Below are positions 35,187-44,459 of a stretch of 64,000 nucleotides of DNA, piece after piece (the first letter of the stretch is position 1; every line of letters begins with the position of its first letter). The notes beneath the pieces were generated by a model that worked only from the letters and a program-made list of their open reading frames with translations, ran no database searches and had not been told where the DNA came from. Position numbers and translations under genes: made by a program. The stretch is from an uncultured Tateyamaria sp. (lineage in GTDB: Bacteria; Pseudomonadota; Alphaproteobacteria; Rhodobacterales; Rhodobacteraceae). The DNA is taken from assembly GCF_947488715.1 (NCBI RefSeq), contig NZ_CANLAG010000002.1, positions 669,375-733,374 on the forward strand, read 5' to 3'.

Positions 35187-36007
35187 CCCTCTAGCGCCGC
35201 GCGGAACAGGTTGGGGCCGGTCATCACCTGAATGCCACCCGATACCGGCAGAATCGCGCCGGTCAGATACGCGCCACCCCGTCCGCAAAGAAATTGCATG
35301 CACCCGGCGATGTCCTCGTCGCGGCCTACGCGGCCTAGCGGAACGTCCGCCCCGACCTTGTCGCGCATCCCTTCATCGGCAGTGGCGAAAGCTGTCATCT
35401 TGCTGACGAACGGTCCGGGCGCCAGCGCATTGACTGTGACCTGATGCGGGGCAAGCTCCTTGGCCATGATCTTGGTCATGTGAAGCACAGCCGCTTTGGA
35501 GGCGGCATAGGAATACGCACCATCCCCCATGGGCGCCTCGCCCATGACGGACCCCACATTGACGACACGCGCCGGATCATCCGGCGTCGCGGTCTGGATC
35601 AGTTGCGGCAACAGCGCCTGTGTCAGGTGAAACAGCCCGGCCACGTTGACATTCATCACCTTTTCCCAAGCCGCATGCGGGAACTGACCCATCGGTGCAC
35701 CCCAGGTGACACCGGCATTGTTCATCAGGATGTTCAGGCCATCTGTCCGGTCCTGAACGGCCTTGACCAAGGCGGCAATGCCTTCCTCGGTGCTGACATC
35801 ACCGGCGAAACCCTCGACACTGCCGGGCGCATCCATGGCATTCAATTCCTGCGCCACAGCTTCGCAGGCATCGCCCTTGCGGCTCGAAATCAGCACGCGC
35901 GCGCCGGCCATCATCAAACCAGTGGCGGCCATCCGCCCGATCCCGGTTGCGCCACCTGTGACCAGCGCGACCTTGCCGGTCAATGAAAACAATGTGTTGG
36001 GATCCAT
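35183..36007 (-). CDS. SDR oxidoreductase (FabG/RhlG-like)
   Basis: A 274-residue SDR: TGGATGIGRMAATGLMMAGA cofactor motif, MNNAGVTWGAPMG, catalytic serine in VVNVGSVMG and YSYAASKAAV, and the C-terminal GAYLTGAILPVSGG. It is the first gene of the minus-strand operon that continues through the second SDR, thiolase and nitronate monooxygenase. The FabG-like sequence suggests a 3-oxoacyl thioester or similar substrate. The specific compound is not evident. Confidence 0.88.
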   Translation of the reverse strand: MDPNTLFSLTGKVALVTGGATGIGRMAATGLMMAGARVLISSRKGDACEAVAQELNAMDAPGSVEGFAGDVSTEEGIAALVKAVQDRTDGLNILMNNAGVTWGAPMGQFPHAAWEKVMNVNVAGLFHLTQALLPQLIQTATPDDPARVVNVGSVMGEAPMGDGAYSYAASKAAVLHMTKIMAKELAPHQVTVNALAPGPFVSKMTAFATADEGMRDKVGADVPLGRVGRDEDIAGCMQFLCGRGGAYLTGAILPVSGGIQVMTGPNLFRAALEG

Positions 36008-36145
36008 TTCAATCTCCTCTTATGGCCACGTTACCGTCACGTCGCCCAGCACGCCGCTTTACAGCAGCGTCTCCTCAACTGCAGGATGTGGCAAAGGCAG
36101 GCGCATTGCACCCCTGTCGTAACGTCATGGGTGGGAGGACCCGAA

Positions 36146-37141
36146 ATGCACGCGATGCTCAGCACCAAACCCGGTGGCCCCGACACACTCGAGTGGACCG
36201 AAGGACCAACACCCACCCCGAAAAAAAGCGAAGTGTTGATCGCGGTCAAGGCGGCGGGTGTGAATTTTCCCGACACGTTGATCATTCAGGACCTGTACCA
36301 GATGCGTCCGCCCAGACCCTTTGCCCCCGGTGGCGAAGTGGCCGGTGTCATTGAGGCCGTGGGCGAAAACGTCTCGCACTTGCAACCGGGCGACCGCGTC
36401 CTTGCCATGACCGGCTTTGGCGGGTTCACCACGCACCTGTGCGCCGCTTCCAATGCCTGTGTCAAATTGCCAGATACGATGCCATTCGACGAAGCGGCTT
36501 GTTTCCTTTTCACATACGGAACGTCACATTATGCGTTGAAAAACCGTGGAGAATTGCAATCCGGTGAAACACTTTTGATCCTGGGTGCGGCAGGTGGCGT
36601 GGGTGCTGCGGCGATCGAGTTGGGTAAGGCTGCGGGCGCGCGCGTCATCGCCGCTGTCAGCTCAGATGAAAAGGCGGCATTCTGCAAGGAGTTGGGCGCG
36701 GATGACACGATCATCTATCCGCGCGACATGGACAAGGCCGCGCAAAAGGCGCTGTCGGCTGAGATCAAGCGTGTGGCCGGCCCTGACGGCGTCGACGTGG
36801 CCTATGACGCAGTTGGTGGTGCCTATGCCGAACCGGTGATCCGTTCGATGGCTTGGGGTGGTCGCTATCTGGTGGTTGGTTTCCCTGCAGGCATTCCCAG
36901 CATACCGCTGAACCTCACCCTGTTGAAATCATGCCAGATCGTTGGGGTTTTCTGGGGTGCGTCCATCTACCGGGCACCGGATGATCATGCACAGAACGTC
37001 CGGGAACTGTTTGAGATGTATGGAAAAGGGCAGATCAAACCACAGATCACAGCCCGCTTCCCGCTCAAGGATGCCGAGCAGGCCTTGAACCTGATCGCAG
37101 AGCGCAAGGCGACGGGCAAGGTTGTGCTGACCATGGACTAG
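36146..37141 (+). CDS. NADPH:quinone oxidoreductase family protein (zinc-free MDR)
   Basis: A 331-residue medium-chain dehydrogenase/reductase. VNFPDTLIIQDLYQMRP takes the place of the zinc ligands of alcohol dehydrogenases. PFAPGGEVAGVIEAVGENV follows, and the NADPH motif is GAAGGVGAAAIELGKAAGA near residue 142. It reduces quinones or acts as an enoyl reductase. ATG 36146 follows GGGAGG by 7 bases, and the frame upstream to 36086 is not needed. It is divergent from the SDR-thiolase operon, and its end overlaps the histidine phosphatase gene by 4 bases. Confidence 0.9.
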   Translation: MHAMLSTKPGGPDTLEWTEGPTPTPKKSEVLIAVKAAGVNFPDTLIIQDLYQMRPPRPFAPGGEVAGVIEAVGENVSHLQPGDRVLAMTGFGGFTTHLCAASNACVKLPDTMPFDEAACFLFTYGTSHYALKNRGELQSGETLLILGAAGGVGAAAIELGKAAGARVIAAVSSDEKAAFCKELGADDTIIYPRDMDKAAQKALSAEIKRVAGPDGVDVAYDAVGGAYAEPVIRSMAWGGRYLVVGFPAGIPSIPLNLTLLKSCQIVGVFWGASIYRAPDDHAQNVRELFEMYGKGQIKPQITARFPLKDAEQALNLIAERKATGKVVLTMD

Positions 37142-37800
37142 AGGTGATCAAGGTGCTGCGTTTCATTGAACCCCCGCACGATCATCCGGTCGCCTTGCAC
37201 CACAAGGCGGCTGATCGAGCCATTGGCGGCCCCGAGAAATGCAAATGGTTCGGAACCGCTCGCCATGGACAGCGCCGCACCGATCACACCACCATGCACA
37301 AACACCGCGACACGTTGATCGGGATGCGCATCCGCTATGGTACGCAACCCTCTGCGAACACGCGTAAAAAACGCCTTGCGCGTTTCAGCGCCTGGGATTG
37401 CCGACCAATCCTGGATCTCGACCACCTGCCGGTAGATCGGGTCCCCCTCCGCGGCCTTGATCCGGTACAACCCGCCGTCCCAGTCGCCCAAGTGCACCTC
37501 GTGCAAATCCGGGTTCACAATCGGAACCATACCCAGATGCGCCGCGAGCGGTGCCGCCGTTTGGTGAGTTCGCGTCAACTTTGTCACGTAAAGCGCTTTA
37601 AACGCTTCTGTTTTAAGCCTCTCGCCAACGGCAATCGCTTGTCTTTCACCTTGCGGATGCAACGGCGGATCACCGCTGCCGTCTTTCATCGGAAAGGCGA
37701 TGCCGGGCCGGGCTGGCGCGCTTTCTCCGTGACGGATCAGAAACAGATCAGCCGCACCTTTGGGCGGCGCATAGACGGGCTGGCGATACTCTTTTGTCAT
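37138..37800 (-). CDS. Histidine phosphatase family protein
   Basis: A 220-residue protein of the phosphoglycerate mutase-like superfamily. The catalytic histidine lies in LFLIRHGES near residue 23, the arginine in TKLTRTHQTAAPLAAHLG, a glutamate in HEVHLGDWDGG, and the second histidine in VAVFVHGGVIGAALS near residue 168. All residues of the phospho-histidine mechanism are present. It stands alone on the minus strand between two plus-strand reductase genes. The substrate is unknown. Confidence 0.9.
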   Translation of the reverse strand: MTKEYRQPVYAPPKGAADLFLIRHGESAPARPGIAFPMKDGSGDPPLHPQGERQAIAVGERLKTEAFKALYVTKLTRTHQTAAPLAAHLGMVPIVNPDLHEVHLGDWDGGLYRIKAAEGDPIYRQVVEIQDWSAIPGAETRKAFFTRVRRGLRTIADAHPDQRVAVFVHGGVIGAALSMASGSEPFAFLGAANGSISRLVVQGDRMIVRGFNETQHLDHL

Positions 37801-37827
37801 GCCTCCACATACACGAGGACCTGAACC

Positions 37828-38832
37828 ATGACCAACCGCCAGATTGTTGTTGCCAGCCTACCGCAAGGCGCGCTTGAGCCTTCGCACTTTCAATTGCAGG
37901 ACGCAGAGATGCCCACGCCGCAGGACGGTGAGGTTCTGTTGCGCACCATCTTGATGAGCATCGATGCCGCCAACCGGTCATGGATGCAGGGCGCAACCTA
38001 CCGCGATGCTGTGCAGGCCGGTGATCCGATGCCAACCTATGCCATCTGCGAAGTGGTCGAAAGTCGGTCATCCCGTTGCACGGTGGGCGATATCGTTGCC
38101 GTGGAAAGCGTCTGGGCCGACTACGTCACACGTCCAGCGCACAAGACCCAGAAATTGCCTAGAGTGGCCCCATTGAGCCACCTGCTGAGCGTCTATGGCA
38201 TCGCGGGCAAGACCGCCTTTCACGGCTTGCTGAGTGTCGGACAACCGCTGGCAGGCGAAACCATCGTGGTCAGCGCGGCCGCCGGGTCCGTCGGCAGCTA
38301 TGTCGGGCAAATCGGCAAGGCCCTTGGCTGCCGCGTTGTCGGGATCGCAGGCGGGGCGGCAAAATGCAGCCACGTGGTCGACACCTTGGGTTTTGACGCA
38401 TGTGTCGACTATCAGGCGGGGGGTGTGTTCAAGGCGTTGCGCGCGGCGTGCCCTGATGGCGTCGACGTCTATTTCGACAATGTTGGCGGCGCGGTCCTTG
38501 AGACAACGTTGGCGTTGATGAATGAGCGTGGGCGCGTTGTGTGCTGTGGTGCGATCAGCCAATACGATACAACAACGCCATCCGGCCCGCGCAATCTGCC
38601 GGGCATGGTTGTGGTCAAACGCCTACGCATGGAAGGGTTCATTGTCATGGATTTTGCCCATAACGACGCCAAGGCGACACGCGCCCTGCACACATGGGTC
38701 TCATCAGGTCAGATCACAGTCACCGAAGACATCGTTGAGGGGCTGGAAAACGCGCCATCCGCTTTGATCGGATTGCTGAACGGGAACAACACCGGCAAAC
38801 GTATGGTCCGTGTGGGGCCCGACCCTGCATGA
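37828..38832 (+). CDS. NADP-dependent oxidoreductase, CurA/prostaglandin reductase-like MDR
   Basis: A 334-residue zinc-free MDR of the leukotriene B4 12-hydroxydehydrogenase group: VLLRTILMSIDAANRSWM at the N-terminus, SAAAGSVGSYVGQIGKALGC as the NADP motif near residue 150, YFDNVGGAVLETTLALMN and GAISQYD, both typical of CurA. It reduces the double bond of alpha,beta-unsaturated ketones. It overlaps the maoC gene by the ATGA pattern, so the two are translated together and may act on one enoyl/acyl substrate. Confidence 0.92.
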   Translation: MTNRQIVVASLPQGALEPSHFQLQDAEMPTPQDGEVLLRTILMSIDAANRSWMQGATYRDAVQAGDPMPTYAICEVVESRSSRCTVGDIVAVESVWADYVTRPAHKTQKLPRVAPLSHLLSVYGIAGKTAFHGLLSVGQPLAGETIVVSAAAGSVGSYVGQIGKALGCRVVGIAGGAAKCSHVVDTLGFDACVDYQAGGVFKALRAACPDGVDVYFDNVGGAVLETTLALMNERGRVVCCGAISQYDTTTPSGPRNLPGMVVVKRLRMEGFIVMDFAHNDAKATRALHTWVSSGQITVTEDIVEGLENAPSALIGLLNGNNTGKRMVRVGPDPA

Positions 38833-39290
38833 GCATCGAAGCCGCTCTGAAAACCCTTGAGGCAGACATCGGCCAAGAGGTTGGTACATCGCGCTGGATC
38901 ACCGTGGATCAGCCCATGATCGACCGGTTCGCTGACGTGACCCACGATACGCAATGGATCCACACAGACCCTGAGCGCGCAGCCGCGTCCGAATTGGGCA
39001 GCACCATCGCCCATGGGTTCCTCACGCTCAGCCTCGCGTCCCGCTTTGCCTATGACTGTTTTCCGCTCATGCCGGGACAGTCCATGGGGATCAACTATGG
39101 CTTTAACCGCATACGTTTTCTGTCACCTGTCAGACCCGGTGCACGGCTGCGCGGTCGATTTACCCTGACCGCGGTGCGCAAACGCACCGCAACCGAGCTT
39201 TTGCGCGAGACAAAATTGTCGGTGGAGATCGAAGGTCAGGACACCCCCGCGCTTGTTGCAGAATGGCTTGGGTTGGCGGTCTTTGCCTGA
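38829..39290 (+). CDS. MaoC-family (R)-specific enoyl-CoA hydratase
   Basis: A 153-residue single hotdog protein with the hydratase dyad in [18 protein letters not shown] (Asp) and [12 protein letters not shown] (His). It probably hydrates an enoyl-CoA to the (R)-3-hydroxyacyl-CoA. Its start overlaps the reductase stop as ATGA, and the next gene aroQ follows after 71 bases. Length and motifs are normal for the family. Confidence 0.92.
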   Translation: MSIEAALKTLEADIGQEVGTSRWITVDQPMIDRFADVTHDTQWIHTDPERAAASELGSTIAHGFLTLSLASRFAYDCFPLMPGQSMGINYGFNRIRFLSPVRPGARLRGRFTLTAVRKRTATELLRETKLSVEIEGQDTPALVAEWLGLAVFA

Positions 39291-39361
39291 TCTTGCCTCA
39301 CCCAGTACTGGACAGAACCCCCATTCTGTCGCTAACACCATTGCAACTCAAAGGTAATTCC

Positions 39362-39805
39362 ATGACTTCCGTCCTTGTTCTCAATGGGCCAAACCTGAAC
39401 TTGCTTGGCACACGCCAGCCCGAAATCTATGGCACCACGACACTCGCTGATGTCGAGGCGATCTGCGCTGACCACGGGGCAGCGCAGGGTTTTGACGTCA
39501 CTTGTCTGCAATCCAACCACGAAGGTGGCCTGGTCGACGCCATTCACGGCGCAAAGGGTGTCCACGACGGCATCGTGTTGAACGCAGGCGCCTATACGCA
39601 CACGTCGATTGCGCTGCATGACGCCATCGTCGGCGTGGAATTGCCGGTCGTTGAACTGCATTTGTCAAATATTCACGCGCGCGAATCGTTTCGGCACACT
39701 AGTTTCATCGCACCGGTGGCCGTGGGCATGATCTGCGGCTTCGGCGCACCGGGCTATGTTTTGGCGCTCGATGCACTGCTGGGCCATTTGGGGAGGGCAA
39801 AGTGA
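39362..39805 (+). CDS. aroQ: 3-dehydroquinate dehydratase, type II
   Basis: Catalyses the third step of the shikimate pathway as a dodecamer. The 147-residue protein begins with [21 protein letters not shown], which contains the catalytic arginine and tyrosine. It continues with the [14 protein letters not shown] loop, [16 protein letters not shown] and [17 protein letters not shown] with the catalytic histidine. ATG 39362 is chosen. A frame open to 39263 overlaps maoC and lacks family residues. The stop overlaps the luxR start (GTGA). Confidence 0.95.
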   Translation: MTSVLVLNGPNLNLLGTRQPEIYGTTTLADVEAICADHGAAQGFDVTCLQSNHEGGLVDAIHGAKGVHDGIVLNAGAYTHTSIALHDAIVGVELPVVELHLSNIHARESFRHTSFIAPVAVGMICGFGAPGYVLALDALLGHLGRAK

Positions 39806-40551
39806 AAAGCTATCTGCATCGTTTGTCCAACTGCCAGACCATTGAAGAGCTGTGGAAAGCGCACAGTCGCAAAATGGCCGAGTTCGGCTTTGACCGGCTG
39901 ATCTACGGGTTCACGCGCTACCGGTCCGGAAACTCTCTGGGCGACCCCGAGGACTTTATTATCCTGACCAACCACGACCGGGCCTATACGGACGTGTTCA
40001 TGGGCGAGCAGCACTATGCGCATGCGCCTATGGTAAATTGGGCGCTCAACAACGAGGGCGCGTGCAGTTGGGGTATCCTGGCCCAGATGCAGTCCACCAA
40101 GACCCTGACGCCTGCGGAACAGCGGGTGTTGGAGTTCAACTATTCCATGGGTGTCACCGCCGGCTACACGATCAGCTTTCGGTCCGTTTCAGCACGTTCG
40201 AAGGGTGCGATTGCACTGACCGCGCGCAAGGGTATGACCCAGGAACAGATTGACGAAGTTTGGGCCGAACATGGTCGCGACATACATTTGATGAACAACG
40301 TCGCGCACCTCAAGATCCTCACCCTGCCCTATAACGCGCCCAATCGCGCCCTCACCAAACGCCAGCGCGAAGCGTTGGAATGGGTTGGGGATGGCAAGAC
40401 CATGCAGGATATTGCAGTTTTGATGGGGCTGACCTCTGCGACTGTCGAGAAACACTTGAGGCTCGCCCGCGAGGCATTGGCAGTTGAAACGACAGCACAA
40501 GCTGTTCTTAAGGCCGCCTTTGCAAATCAGATGTTCATCCTCGAAGCCTAG
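39802..40551 (+). CDS. LuxR-type transcriptional regulator with autoinducer-binding domain (solo)
   Basis: A 249-residue regulator: an N-terminal acyl-homoserine-lactone-type sensor domain (residues about 15-165) and a C-terminal LuxR helix-turn-helix ([20 protein letters not shown], then [12 protein letters not shown]). The start is GTG 39802, overlapping the aroQ stop and preceded by GGGGAGGG. Aligned to TraR, the pocket proline and the second tryptophan are kept, but the positions equal to W57, Y61 and D70 read Y, F and A. No luxI-type synthase lies nearby. It may sense another ligand. Confidence 0.88.
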   Translation: MKSYLHRLSNCQTIEELWKAHSRKMAEFGFDRLIYGFTRYRSGNSLGDPEDFIILTNHDRAYTDVFMGEQHYAHAPMVNWALNNEGACSWGILAQMQSTKTLTPAEQRVLEFNYSMGVTAGYTISFRSVSARSKGAIALTARKGMTQEQIDEVWAEHGRDIHLMNNVAHLKILTLPYNAPNRALTKRQREALEWVGDGKTMQDIAVLMGLTSATVEKHLRLAREALAVETTAQAVLKAAFANQMFILEA

Positions 40552-41210
40552 CATTTGTGGTGTTCTGCCGGTTTCGGTTTTGACCCGTCATTTGTGCGTT
40601 TCGGTTTTTGGTATTCAGCTCAGGCCGGGCTTTCGACATCTTCGCAAATTGCATCACGTAAGACATCGTTTCTGCGCCTGTGTCACCCGTCTTTGAGTGC
40701 TTCAGACCGTCACCTGCGATGTGGCCAACAACTGTAACCCGCTGATCAGTAGACGAAGAATAGCTGGTATATGCGCACGCTGCGGGTCGTTCGCATCTCA
40801 ATGAAAGACCAAAGAGAATCTGTGCGTAAACGCGCAAAGACAAAACGCTTCTCCCGGCTAATTTCTTCTATCCATAGGGGAAATGCACAAAATTTAACCA
40901 ATTGGTCGCAATTTTTGCGTGGCGTAATTGCTGGTCCGAATATCATTTTGCCTGGGCAATGCTGATCTTGGCGTCGGCATCACGGCCCGCCAACAAAACC
41001 AGCCGTAACGCCAGCGTATTATATATAAAAAACAATTAGATGTAATGCGTTCGTGATCCATCCACCCACCACACTTGGCGCGTATTTGAACACATATTGC
41101 CTGCTCCAAACGACAGAAAAGTAGTAATGACCAGACGTCATTTGAAATTTTTGACCGACGGGTAAGGAATCCCCCACTTTCTTAATATGGGGTAAATTGT
41201 GCATTGTGTC
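40552..41210. other. Intergenic stretch without a recognisable gene
   Basis: About 660 bases between luxR and the candidate small RNA. It is visibly more AT-rich than its surroundings (for example around 40880-40950 and 41010-41050). The short frames here (40535-40843 and 41019-41204, both minus) have no recognisable motif and poor codon character. I see no tRNA, repeat or clear promoter; TTGACC at 41151 could be a -35 element, but no matching -10 is evident. Confidence 0.6.
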
Positions 41211-41429
41211 CTTGTTCCGTGAGTGGTGGCTTTAGCCAGGGAACACCGGGGCGGACCCTCCGCGATTTCGGGGGCCCTCCGTCCCGACCGGTCTAACCGG
41301 ACCCGGCTCATCTGCGTATTGATCCGCAGGTGAGTCGGACCCTTTGAAAGCGTCCACGTGTCTCATCCCCGTGGCCAAGGACGCCGACAAATTTGCGGGA
41401 CCGCGACCCCAAACGCGGTCCCGCTTTTT
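41211..41429 (+). ncRNA. Candidate structured small RNA with intrinsic terminator
   Basis: No protein is encoded, but consecutive helices can be drawn. 41213-41218 pairs with 41240-41245 and encloses GGC-TTTA-GCC. 41247-41255 pairs with 41278-41286 (nine pairs), with an inner six-pair helix. 41288-41292 pairs with 41296-41300. 41303-41316 pairs with 41325-41338 (fourteen pairs, two G-U). 41354-41358 pairs with 41370-41374. It ends in a perfect terminator. The T run is on the plus strand only and no plus-strand gene precedes it for 650 bases, so a separate transcript is likely. It does not resemble 6S, SRP, RNase P or tmRNA as I know them. The 5' end is uncertain. Confidence 0.55.
41395..41429 (+). 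terminator. Intrinsic terminator of the candidate small RNA
   Basis: Perfect 11-base-pair stem GCGGGACCGCG/CGCGGTCCCGC with an 8-base loop, followed by TTTTT at 41425-41429 on the plus strand. On the minus strand the stem is followed by AAATTTG, so it is a poorer terminator for pip. Confidence 0.85.
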
Positions 41430-41432
41430 CAT

Positions 41433-42347
41433 TCAAAGCACCAGAGCGTCCGTCGCGTGCCTAACCGCGTCTTTCATGTCAGTGTCTAGCGCCGAATGCG
41501 TCATACCCTCTAAGACCTGCAGCGTGCTGGCGTGCCAAACGCACGACAGGTCCCACGCAGCGCGAAATGGGCACGACGTGTCAAAGCGGCTGTGGATCAG
41601 GGTGCAAGGAATGTGCGCGATCAGGCCCACGTCCCGCTGTATCTGACCATCGTCCAGCCACGCACCGTTCGTGAAATAATGCGTAACCAGCCGGGCAAAC
41701 CCCAACCTGAACCGAGGGTCGGCGTACCGCGAACCCTCCTGCCGTATGTCGCCGCCAAAGATCCCGGTTTCCCATTGGCACCACGCATCCGCAGCCGCCT
41801 GACATACTGATGGGTCGCGTAGCCGCGCGGCATAAGCGGCAATGCGCGCCGGAGTGTCCTCTGGTGCTACTCCCGCCTCTGGCACATGGCCGGTGAACGC
41901 ATTATAGGCTTGGGGAAACAGGTTGCCGATATCGCCGTAGAGCCATTGCAGATCACGTGCGGTTGTCGTTGCCACACCCGCCAGAACCATCGCGCTGACT
42001 CGGTGCGGATGCGCCGCGGCATAGACCATCGCCAGCGTCGATCCCCATGAGCCGCCAAACACAACCCATTGATCAACGCCAAGGGACTGGCGCACCTGCT
42101 CGATATCTTGGATCAGATCGTGCGTTGTGTTTCCATCCAGTGCGCTCAGCTGATCGGCGGCATTTGGTTGGCTGCGCCCGCATCCACGCTGATCCATCAA
42201 CGTCACACGGAAGCGGTTCAGATCAAAGAGATCATAGTGCGCTGGGGTACAGCCGGAGCCAGGGCCACCATGCAGCACAAGGGCCGGTATGCCCTCGCCA
42301 CGCTGCTCTACGTAGATCTGATGCCCCTGCCCTGTGTCCAACAACAT
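41433..42347 (-). CDS. pip: Prolyl aminopeptidase
   Basis: Removes N-terminal proline from peptides. The 304-residue alpha/beta hydrolase has the oxyanion motif LHGGPGSGC near residue 26, MDQRGCGRS, the nucleophile serine in VVFGGSWGSTLAM near residue 99, the acid region LIHSRFDTSCP, and a late histidine in GMTHSALD. A frame open to 42398 would begin inside the tsf terminator, so the ATG at 42347 (MLLDTGQGHQIYVEQ) is chosen. It is a cytosolic enzyme of ordinary length. Confidence 0.93.
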   Translation of the reverse strand: MLLDTGQGHQIYVEQRGEGIPALVLHGGPGSGCTPAHYDLFDLNRFRVTLMDQRGCGRSQPNAADQLSALDGNTTHDLIQDIEQVRQSLGVDQWVVFGGSWGSTLAMVYAAAHPHRVSAMVLAGVATTTARDLQWLYGDIGNLFPQAYNAFTGHVPEAGVAPEDTPARIAAYAARLRDPSVCQAAADAWCQWETGIFGGDIRQEGSRYADPRFRLGFARLVTHYFTNGAWLDDGQIQRDVGLIAHIPCTLIHSRFDTSCPFRAAWDLSCVWHASTLQVLEGMTHSALDTDMKDAVRHATDALVL

Positions 42348-42362
42348 CGACCTCTCCAAATG

Positions 42363-42393
42363 AAAAACGGCGCGCCACAAGTGACACGCCGTT
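42363..42393 (-). terminator. Intrinsic terminator downstream of tsf
   Basis: On the minus strand AACGGCGTGT and GGCGCGCCGTT form a stem closed by a short loop and followed by TTTTTC. It ends the rpsB-tsf transcript 30 bases after the tsf stop and just before the pip start. Confidence 0.75.
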
Positions 42394-42421
42394 CCCATCA
42401 GATTTCAAGTCGATATTGGGC

Positions 42422-43297
42422 TTAGCCCTGAACCGCCTTGGCCACTTCCGCGGCAAAGTCTTCTTTTTCGACTTCGATGCCTTCGCCCACTTCGAGACGC
42501 GCAAAACCAGTGATCGTGGCACCGGCTTCCTTGGCTGCCGCTTCGACAGTCAGGTCAGGGTTCACAACGAATTGCTGGTTCAGCAAAGTGATCTCGGACA
42601 TGAATTTCTTCATGCGGCCGATGATCATCTTTTCGATCACCTGCTCGGGCTTGCCGCTTTCGCGCGCAATGTCCATCTGGACCTGCTTTTCCTTCTCGAC
42701 CACGGCCGGGTCCAGATCAGCTTCGCCCAGGGCGGCAGGGTTCACAGCGGCGATGTGCATCGCGACCTGTTTGCCAAACGCTTCGTCGCCGCCGTCCATG
42801 GCAACCAGCACGCCGATCTTGCCCATGCCTGCGGTTGCGGCGTTGTGCACATAGGACACAACGGTATCGCCCGACAGCTTGGCCATACGGCGCACGCTCA
42901 TGTTCTCACCGATGGTCGCGATCTTGTCTGTCACCACGTCTGCGACAGATTTGCCACCCATGTCCGCAGCCACAAGCGCGTCAACGTCGTCGACGTTCAG
43001 CGCGGCCTTGGCGATACCGGCAACCATTTCCTGGAACTCGGCGTTCTTGCCGACGAAATCGGTTTCCGAGTTCACTTCGACTGCGACGCCCGTGCCACCG
43101 TCAACAACCACGGCCACGAGGCCTTCGGCGGCTGTACGACCGGATTTCTTGGCCGCTTTGGCCAGACCCTTGGTGCGCAGCCAGTCAACCGCTGCCTCCA
43201 TGTCACCGCCGGTTTCGGTCAGCGCTTTTTTCGCGTCCATCATGCCTGCGCCGGTGCTGTCGCGCAGTTCTTTCACCAATGCTGCTGTGATTGCCAT
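42422..43297 (-). CDS. tsf: Elongation factor Ts
   Basis: Guanine-nucleotide exchange factor for EF-Tu, 291 residues. The N-terminal UBA-like domain reads [20 protein letters not shown], containing the family signature TGAGMMD(A)KKAL. The core domains carry [12 protein letters not shown], the segment contacting EF-Tu. It follows rpsB by 72 bases in the conserved rpsB-tsf order and is ended by the hairpin at 42363-42393. Confidence 0.97.
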   Translation of the reverse strand: MAITAALVKELRDSTGAGMMDAKKALTETGGDMEAAVDWLRTKGLAKAAKKSGRTAAEGLVAVVVDGGTGVAVEVNSETDFVGKNAEFQEMVAGIAKAALNVDDVDALVAADMGGKSVADVVTDKIATIGENMSVRRMAKLSGDTVVSYVHNAATAGMGKIGVLVAMDGGDEAFGKQVAMHIAAVNPAALGEADLDPAVVEKEKQVQMDIARESGKPEQVIEKMIIGRMKKFMSEITLLNQQFVVNPDLTVEAAAKEAGATITGFARLEVGEGIEVEKEDFAAEVAKAVQG

Positions 43298-43369
43298 CTC
43301 TTGGCTCTCCTCAAATAGATATGTGTCGCGACGGGCCTTGCCCGCCGCACATGTCAGTCGTGTGACGCT

Positions 43370-44170
43370 TCAGCTTTCAGCAGGCGCTTCGGCTGCAGCC
43401 TCTGCAGCGGGTGCCTCTTCGGCCACGGCTTCTTCGACGGGGGCTTCTTCCATCGCGCCAAGGTCAACACCAGCCGCACCCAGTTGAGCGCTCATGCCGT
43501 CGAGAGCCGCGCGCGATGCCAGATCGCAATACAGAGCGATGGCACGGGCCGCGTCGTCATTGCCGGGGATGATGTAGTCCACACCGTCGGGCGAGCAGTT
43601 TGTATCGACCACGGCCACAACCGGGATACCCAGCTTGTTGGCTTCGGCCACGGCCAGCGCTTCTTTCTTGACGTCGATGACGAAAAGCAGGTCGGGACGA
43701 CCGCCCATTTCGCGGATACCGCCCAGCGACGCTTGCAGTTTGCCCTGGTCACGTTCCATGCCCAGACGCTCTTTCTTCGTCAGGCCTTCGAAGCCGCGCT
43801 CGGATTGCTCGTCGATCGACTTCAGACGGTTGATCGACTGAGACACGGTCTGCCAGTTGGTCAACGTGCCGCCCAGCCAGCGGTGGTTCATGTAGTATTG
43901 CGCGCATTTCTCAGCGGCATCGGCGATCGGCTGTGCCGCCTGACGCTTGGTGCCGACGAACAGAACGCGGCCACCCTTGGCAACTGTGTCGCGCACAGCT
44001 TGCAGGGCCTGGTCCAGCATCGGAACCGTCTGTGTCAGGTCCATGATGTGGATGCCGTTACGCGCGCCGTAGATGAACGGGCCCATACGGGGATTCCAAC
44101 GCTGTGTCTGGTGACCAAAGTGTACGCCCGCTTCGAGCAGCTGACGCATGGAGAACTCGGGAAGAGCCAT
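43370..44170 (-). CDS. rpsB: 30S ribosomal protein S2
   Basis: Small-subunit ribosomal protein of 266 residues: [22 protein letters not shown] at the N-terminus (core [13 protein letters not shown]), [12 protein letters not shown], and [20 protein letters not shown], all S2 signatures. After about residue 235 it carries an acidic, alanine- and glutamate-rich tail ([19 protein letters not shown]) absent from E. coli S2 but common in related alphaproteobacteria. First gene of rpsB-tsf. Confidence 0.97.
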   Translation of the reverse strand: MALPEFSMRQLLEAGVHFGHQTQRWNPRMGPFIYGARNGIHIMDLTQTVPMLDQALQAVRDTVAKGGRVLFVGTKRQAAQPIADAAEKCAQYYMNHRWLGGTLTNWQTVSQSINRLKSIDEQSERGFEGLTKKERLGMERDQGKLQASLGGIREMGGRPDLLFVIDVKKEALAVAEANKLGIPVVAVVDTNCSPDGVDYIIPGNDDAARAIALYCDLASRAALDGMSAQLGAAGVDLGAMEEAPVEEAVAEEAPAAEAAAEAPAES

Positions 44171-44459
44171 GTGCTATATCCTTTTTCCGGTTTTCGCCTT
44201 GCTCAGGGTATCAGTGCGGATGCACCAACCGGTGGACGGTCCGGGGATGTCTCCCCCATACGCCCGCCCCGAGCTGCGGATTGAATGCGCGGGCCTTAGG
44301 CCACCCCGGCCGGATTGGCAAGACACAATCGACACATCACGTGCGCCGGGCAGACCTAGACGCCAAATGGCCATGACGTTTCTCTGGACTTGGACGTATA
44401 CCAAGCGGCCACATTCCTTGGCTCAGGTCAGCAAAACAGGCCAAGAATAGCGTCGCGCG

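Noticed and set aside
40535..40843. Minus-strand frame of 102 codons downstream of luxR
   Set aside because: Overlaps the luxR end; composition rich in Ser/Asn/Thr without domain signal.
41019..41204. Minus-strand frame of 61 codons starting beside the candidate small RNA
   Set aside because: There is an RBS-like AAGGA, but the protein has no recognisable motif, and the terminator orientation favours a plus-strand RNA instead of a leader for this frame.
41395..41429. Reading the hairpin as the terminator of pip
   Set aside because: The T run is on the plus strand; on the minus strand the stem is followed by AAATTTG, so a plus-strand RNA fits better, though bidirectional use is possible.
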